DNA of 64,000 nucleotides from Dichetophora obliterata (GCA_963920525.1 OY986437.1:60406330-60470329); one strand, 5' to 3'. Shown: positions 33,463 through 48,569, counted from the first letter of the stretch. The notes: a model not told the origin generated them from the sequence alone. Numbers and translations are program-made.

Positions 33463-35206
33463 CCTTTTGAGAACCAAGGGACATATGTGCCCCAAAAGAT
33501 TAAATTCGCCTAAATCAAATGTAAAGAGCAAAAGTATTGATTTTTTCAACCAATTTAAACTAAAATGTTAGTTTTTTAAGATTGGAAACAATGTTTTGTA
33601 AAAAAGTTTTTCTAATGGTATTTGTGCAGTTTGCAAATCAAGTTTTAAAGCTGGTAAAGTGGCATTTTGAAACTGTTTTACTTAGTGGGCCAAATAAATT
33701 TTTAAAAAATATCCAAAAATGAAGTTTAAACACACAATATTCCATCGATTCATATTTACTTTCTATATAATTTTGTAACAAACATTTGCGAACTTTGAAA
33801 AAACCGAAAAGGGACAAGGGTGTCCCTATGGTCGTCAACGGTAATTTTTCTTTTGAAGAATTTGAATATAAGACCAGTAGCTCATTGCGACAAAATAGTT
33901 TCAAAACAGTTTCGTTTTGTTTTGGTGTTTATGTTGAGTGCGCTGACTGAGACAAATTGTTTCACTGACCTTTTCTACACTTATTCAATTAAAATATAAT
34001 TTTTTATATCATATAAAAAAAAAATAATCCAATAAAATGGGGATTTAAGATGTGGTATAGATGTGACTCAGCTACTGGTTATTTATTCGAAGTTTATCTG
34101 TATACTGGTAATAGTCCGGAACTCTATATGGCCTAGGAGAATCAATTGCGCTTCAGTTAACCGAAAAGATCAAAGGCTTGGTCTCTGAAATATATGCATA
34201 TTGACATTTTTTCAACTCATCATTGATGCAGTACGAATTGAAAAAACGTAAAATTAGGTATTGCGGGACAGTTCGAAGCAACCGAAAAAAATTCCAAAAC
34301 GTGTGCCAGCCGATAAGAATATGAAGAGAGGTGATATATAAAATTTTTCAAGGCATATCTTTCATAAAGCAGATGGACTACAGGGGAGTTACTCTCCTAA
34401 CAAATTAGGCGAAAGGAAAAAGGAGACAGATGTTTTAAAACGTCGCATTGCCAGTAGTGCTGAGAAAATAAGAGTTCTATGCCCGAAAGCCATTACTCAC
34501 TACAACAAAACTATTGGAGCGGTAGATTTGATGGATCAATGCAATACTTTCTATGAACTAGACCGTAAATCTAAAATTAAACAATTTCTTCGGATCTTTT
34601 TTGATTTGTTCGATATAAGCGTGAACAATGACTTTGTAATTTATGCCGGATATAAAGCAAAAAATCTTGTGGAAGGGTTGCAGCAGAGCTCTCTTGACTA
34701 CAGACGATTGGTTGCAAAAAATTTGATCGGTGACTATTCTATGCGAACGAGAGGAAATCGAACAATTCAGAAATCAAAAACTGCTGCTGACAAGAGGTTT
34801 GATAAATCGCACTCTATGCTCAAAGGCGACATAAGAAAGAAATGTCCATTGCTCTAAAAAAAAAGGTTGAAAGTCGCACCGACAACTAATGCAATGCATG
34901 TAAGGTGCCTCTCTATTGCGAAAATAATCGTAATTGTTTTTCAAACTACCATAATCAGATAATAATAATTATTAAAAGTACAATTTTACAAGAAAATTGT
35001 AAATATCTTAGGAAAGAACACTAATAACAAGATCTTTTTGGCTACCTTAAGGACCATAGGGACATATATGTCCCATTAAAAAACTGCATAACGCAAAATA
35101 CATTATTAATTTTTTTTTTATTTTTGCCTTAGTTGGACCTCAATTAGCTTTGTGAATGCCAAGATTCCAAAAACGAAGTTCCCAAAGGCTTATCGTCCTC
35201 AAAGGG
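33463..35206 (+). mobile_element. piggyBac-like transposon, decayed
   Basis: The right end is CCTCAAAGGG followed by TTAA (35207-35210). The left end is CCTTTTGAGA preceded by CTAA (33459-33462), a TTAA with one change. The inverted motif GGGACATATGTGCCCC (about 33478) has a partner GGGACATATATGTCCC (about 35061), and internal GGGACAAGGGTGTCCC lies at about 33811. Between 34049 and 34857 lies a piggyBac transposase pseudogene. Confidence 0.8.
34049..34857 (+). pseudogene. piggyBac transposase remnant
   Basis: The plus strand shows KMWYRCDSATGYLFEVYLYT (about 34050), then GLGESIALQLTEKIKGLVSE after a frameshift, MQYELKKRK and GTVRSNRKKIPKRVPADKN, then an open C-terminal segment from 34528 (MDQCNTFYELDRKSKIKQFL, RIFFDLFDISVNNDFVIYAG). 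The GAVDLMDQ and YELDRKSK strings are characteristic of piggyBac transposases. In-frame stops near 34185, 34343 and 34405, and at least one frameshift, make it inactive. It lacks the Cys-rich tail. Confidence 0.82.
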
Positions 35207-35579
35207 TTAAGGCACTAGTTTTAGTTTTTATACACATTTTTCTGGTCTAAAATTTCGCTATGAATTTCTCTCACAGCTCGCTCAATTTCTCTTTTCAAGA
35301 ACTTCCAATAAGAAAAGGAAATGTCAAAGAAAAATGAAAATTAATGAACATTATAATAAAGTTCTATGTTAATATTAAAAAAAACAGTTTAAGAATCATT
35401 GAATTTTTTTCTTATTTGGTCTATCTGTCTATAGAAATTGGATTTTTGACCAAAAAACTCTCACAATACTTTGGTGCATTTCGGCAACTTTTTTGATCCC
35501 CATAGAAATATAGTAAAAGGAAGAGGCCACTAGAACCGACAAAATCCCTGGTAGAGTTTCAGACTTGACCTAAAATAAA

Positions 35580-35770
35580 AACACTTGCTTTAATGTCATA
35601 TGAACTTAACCTTAAACGGTGGTTTGGTCACAGCTCAATCACTCGAGACTACTGAAGATTGAAAGGGTACCGCTTTCCAAAACAGTCTGCCTAGTCTGAC
35701 TACAGAGTTGTTGTTTTTGTTGTTGCCTTTTGCAAAACTTACATGATCTAAAAAACTCATAGTTGAAAAA
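35580..35770 (-). repeat. foldback repeat family alpha, partial copy
   Basis: On the minus strand reads GATCATGTAAGTTTTGCAAA, GGCAACAACAAAAACAACAA and CTCTGTAGTCAGACTAGGCA, parallel to 3400-3500. The segment GGTTTGGTCACAGCTCAATC matches 4465-4490. Confidence 0.55.
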
Positions 35771-36475
35771 CTTATTATTTGATCATTAGTTTTCTGATAA
35801 AAAATTATTTTGGATACATATCAATCAATTCATTGTACAAAAGGTGGTTTATGATAAATCTCGCCGAATTCCGGTACCGAAATTAAATAGTATATAAGAA
35901 ATTCATTCGATTGGTATATGTTTTGTTCTGAACCAATTTTGGCGTCCTCCGAATTGCGTATTGGAGCTAAGATCATGCTAGAAGCTCCAGATTTTGTGTG
36001 TTACTGTGTGTGATTTTTGCGTGGAACACAGCTGCAACTAATGGTTCAATTAAAAAGAAAAATCAAGCTTATCAATCAATTCCTTAGATATTAAACATAG
36101 AATTGCAAACTCGCATCCTATTTGATAAATGCTCTCACGATATTTACCATTTTTTTTCAAAAAGAATTTATTTGTTATTAAAATGAATTATAATTTTTTG
36201 TTTTTAATGTGGAAGTATTTGAATACTTTTGAGTTTATTTTTCTTTAATGCAATAGTAAAGTACATTTTGGAACTGTTAGCATTAACAAAATAAGTGTTG
36301 TAATTTTTTTTTTTAGATCCTTGGACAAAAAATTACTTTTTGTTTCAAGAAAGTGTGATCCTTTTAATATAGACCTCATATGTCTGTGATATTTGCAAAG
36401 CCATTTTTTTTCATATTAAAATTTTTTGATAACAGTTATTTACAGTCCCTGGTTTAAACTGGAGCTTCCACTGTT
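35771..36475. other. intron, nothing recognised
   Basis: AT-rich sequence between the partial foldback copy and the CACGTG cluster. Confidence 0.4.
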
Positions 36476-36584
36476 CACGTGTTTTTAAAAAAACTCAAGT
36501 GAAAATAGTAACTTGAACTACACGTGTATTTAATTCACGAACTACACGTGAAGTTCGTATTCACGCTATTTTTGAATTCACGTG
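36476..36584. other. cluster of four CACGTG motifs
   Basis: CACGTG occurs at 36476, 36521, 36545 and 36579, with TTCACGTGAA-like or CTACACGTG flanks. CACGTG is the palindromic E-box bound by bHLH factors, but inside transposon-rich intron this may instead be a transposon subterminal repeat. Confidence 0.5.
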
Positions 36585-36791
36585 AATTGTATACGGATTG
36601 ATGCATTGAGGTCTTATAATCAGATCCTTTCAGTGGTTCCTCCTCATAACTTGCAGCATTTTCTTCGATACTACTCATCGACTGATCTTAGACTCTTCAA
36701 CTGTCTACCACTTAAATTCAGTCTCGTCCGTTGCAAATCACGCTTTCTACAAAAAATTTTATCTTGGCTATTAGAATTCAATTTCTGTGAT
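36585..36791. other. short open stretch left of the hAT element, unassigned
   Basis: A plus-strand frame from 36582 reads FLRYYSSTDLRLFNCLPLKF before entering the hAT element at 36792. It faintly resembles the C-terminal end of a LINE protein; not secure. Confidence 0.3.
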
Positions 36792-38400
36792 CATTGGCGT
36801 CGGAAGCGGGGGGGAAAGGGGGGCAGTTGCCCCCCACTTTTTTAGCTAGATAAACAATTTATAAGGAAAACTTCAAAAGTTATTCAAAATATCAGTTTTT
36901 TTACAACGATAATATTTTTGTATTATATATTTTCCTCTTCTTTCTCTCTTCTTCATAAGCATGCTTGCGGATAACCATTTTCTTTCTCTGTGTTTGCAAA
37001 AAGATAGAACAAAATGTAGAGTTTCTACTGCAAACCCACTACTTCAGTTTAAAAGCACATTTAAGTATGTAGCTTAATGCTTGTTAGTTTTGCAACTCTG
37101 GTAAGAAAAAATTTGACATGTTCTTAGGGGCTTTCCATATTGGACGACATGTTGTACGATAAGTTAGATGGAAAACTAATGGGACTATTTGATTGAGCGT
37201 TCGAACGATCCAACTTGTAAAGCAACATCATAATTGCAAGCTCTCAAGCAGAACACATCCGGCTAAAAGCTAAGCAACTTTTAGATGCCTTAACAATTGA
37301 GCAGTAATTTTACATAGTTGTACAATATTGTACAATCGGCAGAAAAAAACCAAAAATTTCGACTATAGTTTTAGCTTACGCATGGTACTACATGTTGTAC
37401 AATCTGCCATGTTGATCCAATGAAATTTTAGATCTTCTCTCAAATGAGATAACGGCTAGATTCGATCAAACAGGTTGATATTTTACTTTTTTTTTATTTT
37501 TGCATGTTTACACCAGCTTCACTCAACCGACTAACTTTGATTTAACATTCGGTGAGTCGGTTGAGTGAAGCTAGTGTAAACTGGCACTTTTTAAATCTTA
37601 TTGTACATTTAAACAGATCTTGACACTCTGGAATCATTGGAAGATATTGTCATCGAAGCCTTCAACGGAAAAGTGCCTTCTGAACAAAATCTAAAAACAA
37701 AACTAGATCTTTATGCTGATTACTTTTTTGCAGATGAAATTGCTGAAGCAATTGCCTGGCTAAACACCTTGAAATTGTAGTGGCATTGTATCCCAATTTG
37801 CGAAAAATTCGGATACTGTAAAAAAACTATTAAATGAAGTTGAAAAACTTTTTGCTTTGCTTTTGACTGTGCCTGCATCAGCAGCTTCATCTGAGCGTTC
37901 TTTTAGTGCACTAAGACGACTTAAGACGTATCTTCGAGCAACTATGACACAGAAACGACTCACTCATGCGGCACTTATACACATTCACAAAGATAAAACC
38001 GAAGAATTGAATTCGATGGAGGTGGTAAAAGAGTTTGTTTCTCGCAAGGACAGAAAGAAACATTTTGGAATAATTTAAATTGATATAACTTTTTGTACCT
38101 TATTGCATTTAAACCATGTAAAGATATACCTAGTCTTGCTTTATAAAAGCAACCATTATTTCTTATATTTTCATATTACCATATGAAAGATTGAAATTGG
38201 AAGAACTTTTAAAACTAATGAAATTTTAATATTTTTTGTATATTTTTATATTTTTTTTATTTTAAACTAAAATAAAAAATTTGTTTATTCACATTCATGT
38301 TTCTTTGAAGAAATTTTGGTGAACTTTTTTTTGCATCACCATTTGTACTGCCCCCCCATTTGTACTGCCCCCCAGATGAAATTAGCTTCCGACGCGCTTG
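36792..38400 (+). mobile_element. hAT transposon, internally deleted
   Basis: Ends are inverted: CATTGGCGTCGGAAGC on the left, GCTTCCGACGCGCTTG on the right. The flanking 8 bases are TCTGTGAT (36784-36791) and TCTGTGAA (38401-38408), a 7/8 match to the 8-bp duplication of hAT elements. The left end has a G-rich run, then GCAGTTGCCCCCC; the right end has CTGCCCCCCCATTTG twice in part. A C-terminal transposase fragment lies at 37610-38078. TIRs of this GGCGTCGGAAG type are common in hAT families in many animals. Confidence 0.82.
37610..38078 (+). pseudogene. hAT transposase C-terminal remnant (dimerisation domain)
   Basis: Reads DTLESLEDIVIEAFNGKVPS then LDLYADYFFADEIAEAIAWL from about 37620, a stop near 37778, then an open piece at 37857-38078: LLTVPASAASSERSFSALRR, LKTYLRATMTQKRLTHAALI. 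The (A/S)SSERxFSAL(R/K)R(L/I)K(T/N)YLR signature is the hAT C-terminal dimerisation region. The BED zinc finger and catalytic part are missing. Confidence 0.85.
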
Positions 38401-40396
38401 TCTGTGAATATCACACCATGCTTCACTTTTCATGCTTCATGTTAATCATGCTTCATGTTGGTCAATAATTGAAACTCCATGCTTCATGTTGGTCAATAAT
38501 TGATCGAATTATTTTCGAATCGAAATTTCTGCCACGAATATTTTTGCCACGCTTGGATATGTTTATTTTTTTTTTTTTGGTTGCTGCTTATTTGTTTTTA
38601 TATTTTTTTTTATATTCTCATTTTCTTCCTCACTTTATTCATCATTCATTATTCTCCTAATTCATTAAATCAAAGTAATTTATTTCTTCTGTTTACTATG
38701 CTCATTGTTCATATTGCATTATTGTTTTTTAATTATTTAAATTTTCTTTTATTTCAATTGGTTATAACATTATAATTGCTTTGTGTAACGTCACTTAATT
38801 CAAATGTTTCATATGTTGTTTTCTCAATATTATTATTTCGATGTTATATTAGTCTTGGCCATGCGCTCTCCACAAGTTCACTTAAACTACAGAACGTATT
38901 GATAATTTTAAACAATAAACAATCAACGTGAATAGTATGAGCCGAACTTTTAATAGTTATTTTGAGTTTCTGAGAAAAAAATAACTCTGTTATATAGAGG
39001 TCTTCCAGCTGCTTGTCTATTAATTTTTTTAGCTTCTGTGGGTAACAAGTACAGAATTTGGCTAATTCCTGGGTGCGACATTTAGACTTTTTAGAGTTCT
39101 ATGGGTTCCTAGGCTTCCATGGACTATTGCAATGAAGGCTTCTGTGGACAATTGATTCAACTGCAATTTGGGATAGCAAAGAGCAAAAGATTGTTGAAAT
39201 GCTAGTCTTTCTTTAGCAAAGCAGAAACAACGCAGAAAAATTTTTTTTTGCTATATTATAGATAAAATTTTTATCTATAATATAGCATATTTTATCTATT
39301 TTTAAAAAAAACTGTACAAATTTCATATTACAGTATGCAGAAAACCAAGAGCCTTTAACAATCAGTTGTTATGCATAAATATTTTTTATTTATAATAATA
39401 ATAGTTTTATTGAAAGCCAGTAGAAATCAAAAAACTCTAAAATATCAAAAAAATTTTCATTAATGATATTTATTCTACAGTTAAGCTTGATAATAAAATT
39501 TAAGCATACACATTTGTAGATCTTTTATTAAAGAGACGCCACATAAATTTTACTTCATTTTTCGATTTTATTTTTGTTTTAACCCAACCTAACTTTTTAT
39601 TATTCCATACATTGCTATTTTTTGATATTTTTATTGAACAATCGTAGAGTTCTATTTGCAATCCAAGCTATTTTTATGTGCTTTTCTACTTTGATTCATG
39701 TGATTTTTTGTTTCTTTCACCTTTTTCATGCTCCGTTCTCTGCGATTGTAGCAGCTGCAAAATAAACGCTTAGGTCAAAATAATGCCCGTCAAGAAAGGC
39801 TATCCTGCTGTGCTCTTTATAGATTTATTTATTTTTGGTTATATATTTCGACTGGTTGTGGTGTGGAAGAGGGCAAAACTATATTGACTTTAATAAACTT
39901 TGCGTTACTTTGCTGGTTTGAAGGACATATTTTAAGGCCTTATTTCTCTTAAGCAAAAGAAAAAAATCATTAGAAACAAATTTAATGCAGTTAAGAGTAT
40001 GTTTTCAAAAAGAGTTCTTGTAGAGAACGTACTTCCTTTATATTACATCCTTAAGTTAAATGGCGTGATTTATTGTCGACACTTTTGTCGCTTATCTCTT
40101 TGTAAAAAACTTTAAAGATAAATAATAGCTCAATAACCAAAAACTTTAGTAATACACATGAAAGGCCATTCTTAAAACTTAAACCCAAATAATGAAAAAG
40201 TTTCGAATGATTAAATTATCTTATCTCTTGACAGAACCAAGAAAACTTTTTAGCCAGAGACACGTTTTCTGCATAAACCAAAAACATCATTATTAATAAC
40301 AATAATAAAAATAACAACAAAGTAAATATGCACGTGACAGCAAATACAGCATGTATAGTAAAGACTGAAATAAGTAAAAATAACACAACAACTTAC
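38401..40396. other. robo intron, no gene recognised
   Basis: Starts with a short array: CATGCTTCATGTT appears at about 38429-38500 in several copies, two followed by GGTCAATAATTGA. The rest is AT-rich, with the hairpin at 39250-39286. Frames at 38469-38775 are low-complexity Phe/Leu/Ile and not convincing. Confidence 0.45.
39250..39286. repeat. perfect 18-bp-arm hairpin
   Basis: GCTATATTATAGATAAAA and its exact reverse complement, separated by a single T. Such a near-loopless palindrome could extrude as a cruciform; part of an AT-rich intron. Confidence 0.85.
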
Positions 40397-40580
40397 CTTG
40401 TACAATTAATTTGGCATAACTGGATTCTCTGGTCCCAACCAGATTCTGTGCGATACACTTATAGTTCCCTTCATCAATCGGTTCGACATTGCTTATCAAT
40501 AAATTACCACCATCGACAATGCGAATACGTGATGTGGTTCCATAAGATTTTGTCTTCAGCTCATCCAATGGAACACCATC
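40397..40580 (-). CDS. robo exon: second half of Ig2
   Basis: Minus-strand exon after acceptor ...CTTTTTCAG, 184 bp, donor GTAAGT. Phase 0 in, phase 1 out. Encodes [20 protein letters not shown], then [20 protein letters not shown] with the second Ig2 cysteine (YKC), then [18 protein letters not shown]. The joint K|D with the previous exon falls inside WMKDG, so Ig2 is interrupted by an intron of about 11 kb. Very close to Drosophila Robo1 over this block. Confidence 0.95.
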
Positions 40581-41538
40581 CTGAAAAAGTCCAAAAAGCA
40601 GACGAAAATGAAAAAGTAGAAGGGGAGAAAAGAAAATAGATAAAATTAATAAATGATGTTGATAAAGTTGCAGACAAGAACTGGTTGCGGTGCACTTTGT
40701 TCCCAAGCTTAAAGGTTCGTTTGGTTAGTGTGTCAGGCGGACCTAAGTATTGGGGGTATTGTGATCAAGCAGCAGATGAAGTGAAGCAAAAATGTGAAGG
40801 AGTAAAGCAAAGGTGCAAAGGCAATGTAATAACGCAGTAGCGCACTTAAGTAGCAGATAAGCCACATAATTGTGGGTAAAGGGCGAATGCTGCAACAAGA
40901 GTGCCATGAAAGTGCTGCAGAAAAAATGTATTATTTACCTCTTGGCTAAGAGGGCGATAGAGCAGAAGCTCATCAATAGCTAAGCTTAAGCTGGTTGCAG
41001 GGACTCTGATTAGGAGCGTTTAATTAATTAAAAAATATGTCTGTCCCCTTTAATTGTGTGCTGATGAACATGTTTATGTACGTGAGTTTACATGAAAAAA
41101 AATTAGATATTTTTAGCTCAGGGAAACAGATAACTTATCATATCTACTACATTTTTGTGATATAAACTTAGTTGGATGCACTTAAGTAGGGAATGGGCAA
41201 AGTTTACGGTACTTCTCCCATATGGAATGTTTGCTTACCCGCTGCTTTCTTCAAGGGTGACATAATAAAGCAACGAGAGAAGCAACGCACATACATAATG
41301 AGAAAGAGCTTCAGCAGCTGCTTGTAAAAATATCTCGGTGATGATATTGTAATGAAGAATTGTAAGCGGGATGTGACAAAATCTAAATTGTGTTGTTAAA
41401 ATTGATAATTTTTTCATAGTTAAGACAACACCTTGACTTTATTCGTCTACATCATGTTTTCTAACAGGAATTTAGAAATAAAGTGTATTTGTGAAAGTTG
41501 TGTATCTTTACGTTTGAACCAGAACAAATTTTTATATA
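40581..41538. other. robo intron, nothing recognised
   Basis: Flank of the Ig2 exon. No reading frame or repeat of note; (A)GCAG-rich words near 40770-40930. Confidence 0.4.
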
Positions 41539-44161
41539 TCTATACTATTATATAAAAGGAGACTCACGAAATTTCATCCAGAATAAGCTCGGTAACCGCT
41601 GAACCGATTTTGATAATTCTTTTTTTATTTGATTCCTATGATAATATAGATTGTTATAGCTTACCAAGGTTTTCGAAAAATGTATTCTTTAATTATTGCA
41701 AAATCACGCATTTTATTTGATGCCTATATTCAACCAGCAGCACAATATAACAGTAAACAAAGCTTTTCTCTATTTGTCGCGAGAGCTTCTCTCAATATAA
41801 CACGACAGCCATGCTGTGTAGTTAAGCTGAATTCACTGATAACCTTCAGCATGTTTTTGTGTGATTTAAAATAATGTTAATCAAGTTGAGAGCGTGCTGA
41901 AATTTTTCTCTCTAAGCGAAAACTTCATATGAAAAAAACTTTCAAAACATGCTGAAGATGATCAGTGAATCCAGCTTTACTTTCAGGGAGATTCTTGCTT
42001 TCATACAGTGTTAATTAATTTTCTTTGTTAATGTTTTCAGGGGAGTTGCCAGAATTTTGTAATTAGCATTAATTATGTTTTGCAGCCTTGCCAGCCAGTT
42101 TTTCCCCACTTGAGATTGCGTTAGTCTATCTATACGAATATATAAAAGCGTTGTGACACTGCACGGACGTTTGACAATCACGCAAGAACCACTGAACCGA
42201 TTAACACGATATAGTTATCAAACGATTTGTTATTCCAACTTTATTGTAATATGCTATGTTAGATTTGCCATATCTACTTTCCATGCCCACTTTTTGCAAA
42301 AAATGCTATATTTTAGACGATTTTGGTCGTATGAGACTAGAATTTGGTAATGTACGTTGTATGGCTACTTTCGCTAACTTTACTAAAAATGGGTAAGTCC
42401 ACTTTTCGGGGGATAAGCTTGGAGTAAAGCAAAGCGCACTAGGTTTAAGCTCAATTGAGCTGAAATTCTGGCATTCCATTGTTTCGAGTACGAGATGGTT
42501 TAAGTAAAAAAATTTTGCCACACCTCCATTACCGCCCAGAATCAATCAAAAATGTTATACTTCGAACGGTTTTGGTTGTTTTAGACTAAAATTTGATAAT
42601 TTAGTCCATACGGCTACTTTCAGCAACTGCACTAAAAATGGCGAATATATAAATTTTTTTTCCGAACAGCATAAAAATTCGTATATAGCAGTAAGGTCTG
42701 CTTGGCAATACTATACGTCAATAAGAATGCTGTATATATCAGAAAATTCTGATCGTCATGCATTGATTTTTCAAACGGAAACGTCTAGCATGTGTTTTGT
42801 TCGAAGGTCAATTTACACTTTTACAAATTCACAAAACAATCATAAAAAATGCATTGAATTGGGTCAGGAAAATTCTACTATAACTATAACGTTAACTGTT
42901 AATATATAGATAAGGAAATAGATTAAAACATAAATTTGTGTTTATAACTTTGGAATAGTTTGAAATATTTGAAATAATTTTCACAGAATTATATAGCTAT
43001 ATTTGAAAATCTTTTTCACATAAATTAGTTTTTAAGCTGTAGCACATTGCAAAAAATATAACAACATTTTAAGCAAATTAGTTTTCATCAAAAAATCATA
43101 GGGGTGGGGTGGTGGGTGACCCATGATTTTTAATGATAGAAACTGTTTATGTTAATATAGAATAATTTTTGCAGGTAAGTGATGTTATATGAAAGAATAA
43201 GGAAAATGAAAATTTAAAAAAAAAATTAAAATTAAAAAAAAAATTCAAATTTAAAAAAATATGTACAACAAAAGCAACTCTTGGCCTATTGTTTAGTACA
43301 AGTGGGATATTTTAGAGATTTTTTGAAAACAATATAAAACATCGCATTGGTGAGGTAACGGTAAACTTTTTCTCATTTTCCCAATTTACTTAATTGAACT
43401 TTCAAACAAAGAAAATTGGATGAAAATCCATTTGAAAATGGCGGAAATGTTTGCTTGCTAAGTCAAAACATGAAATTTCAATCGTTTTTTTCTCATTCTG
43501 AGGCTTATGAGAAAATCTATAGTTTTGAGATATCGCAAGAATTTTAATGCCATAATAACAGGTTTTTTTAAAAACATACTTAATATCAGTACAAAACATT
43601 TCCGAAAAGAAAAGAAAATTACATTGCAAGAAAAAATGCATTGTTAAGCATTGAGAAAGTCTATAGTTTTTCAGATATTGCCAAAAGTGTGATTTCATTA
43701 TAACGGTTTTTTTTTTTAAATTTAAGAAGAATTGTTGTTTGGCCGAAGCCCAACAACAACAATTAATAACTGAAGAAAGCCGATTAACTGCAACAATTTA
43801 AGAAGAATATATTTATTTTCAGAATATATGTAAAAAATTACATTTTTGATTACAAATTTTAAAAATTTTTTACCCAAATTTTATTCTAAGGCTGTTATGC
43901 AGGACTTTTTTAAAAGTAAAAAAAAAGAAAGCCAGGTAAATTTATGTCATCATAACAATTACAGTTTAAATAAGTTATTCAAATTAAATAAAGTAATTTC
44001 TCAAAATATATACCATTTTTTCATAATTAAACAAAACAAACTCAATAATATTTATATTTTGAATTTGTTTTAATAACACTAAATATTTTCATTTTAAGAG
44101 ATAAAATTTTTGCATGGTATTTAATATTTTTATCGCGGGCGAAGCAGCGGGTATTTGCTAG
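41539..44161 (+). mobile_element. Helitron, non-autonomous
   Basis: Begins A|TCTATACTATTATATAAAAG (41538/41539) and ends ...GCGGGCGAAGCAGCGGGTAT then TTGCTAG|T at 44161/44162. A host A before TC, CTAG at the end, and a GC-rich 3' hairpin (CGCGGGCGAAGCAGCGGG) about 10 bases from the end are the Helitron rules. An internal second 5'-like start, TCTATACGAATATATAAAAG, is at 42129. Blocks near 42300-42400 and 42560-42640 (TTTGGT..., GGCTACTTTC, ACTAAAAATGG) are direct repeats. Short frames inside do not resemble Rep/helicase. Confidence 0.85.
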
Positions 44162-44510
44162 TACAATAATAAAGATTATTATCGAAAAAGGTATCAAATC
44201 CATTTATTACGTTGTAGAAATTATAATGCAAACAATTTATTGCGTTAGGTCTTTCGTAGAGAGAATTATCTTTACATTTTTTTTCTCCACTGCTATCTTG
44301 TGTGACATAAGTAGCAAACCAACTCCCATCGTTGCTTACTGTGTAAGGTAGATGTCATCACCATTTTAGCGGCCATGTACGAAGAAATGTAATAAAGAAT
44401 TGTAAACAGGCTTTGGAGGAGCTGCGGCGCACCGTACCTACATTATATTTAAAAAATGCGTTATTAGTTACGCCATGTGTCCATTTATTATTGGACAAAA
44501 GTACAAAATA
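44162..44510. other. intron between Helitron and Tc1-like MITE
   Basis: About 350 bp, nothing recognised. Confidence 0.4.
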
Positions 44511-45359
44511 CAGTGATGAGCAAAGAAATAGGGACACCTGTATTTTTGTATATACAGCTGCATGAATTTATTACAAGATTTCGCAAATATGCATTAAGCC
44601 TCTCGGTTGGTGATTTGCTATGATAAGTTGAGTAAAAAAAATGCAAGGATGAGGTTTAACACCTCTCCCTTTTAGGAGCTAGAGAGGAAAACTTGAAAAT
44701 ATGTGTCATTACATTTTACTCCATATTTCATGTATCACTTAGCCGATTTCTTAAGTTTATAACTTGCTGAGAAGAAAATCAAATTAAATTATTTATTAAA
44801 CATTTTGCGTAAGTTAACAATTAAGAAAGTTATGAGCAACTAAATTCTAAGAAAATTTTGTATTCAACTTTGATAAAAAATATCTCGAATATAAAATGAT
44901 TTTTTGATAATTTTTTTATTACTTAATTTTTTTTTTTTTTGACAAAGTTTTCTATTGACTTGGTTCTTGGATCTTGCCATAGTTCTTGAGTACACAATGC
45001 TACTATTTTATTTTAAATGAACACACGTAAAACAGTTAGCTTTTAGTGTAGATTAGAAAACGCCTTTTGTATCATTGGTTTGAAGGTCGTGAAGTCTCTT
45101 TTTCAAGATGCTATTGACTTTGGATAACGGTTAAGAGATAAATAAAATATAGAGTAAGACATAATGACACATAATTTCACGATCCACTTTCTTGCTCCGA
45201 AGGGGGAAGGGGTGATCCTCATTCATAAAGTTTTATACTTGCCTTATCAAGGAGAATCACCACCCTATGGAATTGATTCTATATCTGGGGCACCTTGTAT
45301 ATATTCATAAAGCTTTAAATATAAAATTACAGGTGTCCCTTTTTCTTTGCACATTAATG
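44511..45359. mobile_element. Tc1-like MITE (849 bp)
   Basis: TA on both sides (44509-44510, 45360-45361). Inverted ends: CAGTGATGAGCAAAGAAATA with GGGACACCTGTA on the left, the matching TACAGGTGTCCC and TTCTTTGCACATTAATG on the right. A second inverted pair lies inside (GGATGAGGTTTAACACCTC near 44648; GGGGTGATCCTC near 45211). The GCAAAGAAATAGGGACACC end is of the kind seen in Tc1-family elements. No transposase. Confidence 0.78.
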
Positions 45360-45429
45360 TATATCGAGAGTGAGAGTCTACCAATTAATATGTAAATGCC
45401 TAAATAGTAAAAACAATAAACTGGCCATT

Positions 45430-45478
45430 TTAGCCCTTCACGGGCAACGCACTCTACCAGTAGACTATGGCCACCACT
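45430..45478 (-). mobile_element. SINE head fragment
   Basis: The minus strand reads GTGGTGGCCATAGTCTACTG then GTAGAGTGCGTTGCCCGTGA, the tRNA-like head with A box TAGTCTACTGG (45458-45468). The B box is missing, so it is a truncated copy of the type seen at 28216 and 48570. Confidence 0.6.
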
Positions 45479-45918
45479 AATGTCTAAATGTCTAAATAAG
45501 TTAAAATTTATATATTAAATATAAATATTGTATCTGCTATAAAATAAAGGCCTAAGCCATGGGCGTCCTCAGGATTTATTCTAATTAAAGTATATTTATA
45601 AATAATGCTGAGCTAAACCAGGAATGCATTTTTAAGTAGTATGTTGTACCCGTCGCAGTGATACGTTACGATACCATTTCATTTACCCTTGTTTCACAGT
45701 CAATTTAAGGTATTCCTACACAATAGGTATTCCTACACTCAAAAAAATTTGTGTATAAATATTACTAATAACTGCGTCCATTCTATGAATTTTATTCGTA
45801 GTTTTCACTCACGAATAGGATTGGTAGATTGGACGATGTTTGGTACATATTACAAAAATTTTATTCGTATTTGTACAAAAACCACTGTATATTGTAAGAA
45901 TACATTTGTTACATATAC
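45479..45918. other. intron, nothing recognised
   Basis: About 440 bp before the hAT-like foldback. A plus-strand frame at 45689-45967 has no recognisable content. Confidence 0.4.
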
Positions 45919-48546
<2,628 letters not shown>

Positions 48547-48569
48547 ACATTTATTAATAGCAAAAAAAA

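Noticed and set aside
38469..38775. Phe/Leu-rich overlapping reading frames resembling membrane segments
   Set aside because: T-rich low-complexity sequence gives hydrophobic frames by chance; no start context, splice sites or similarity.
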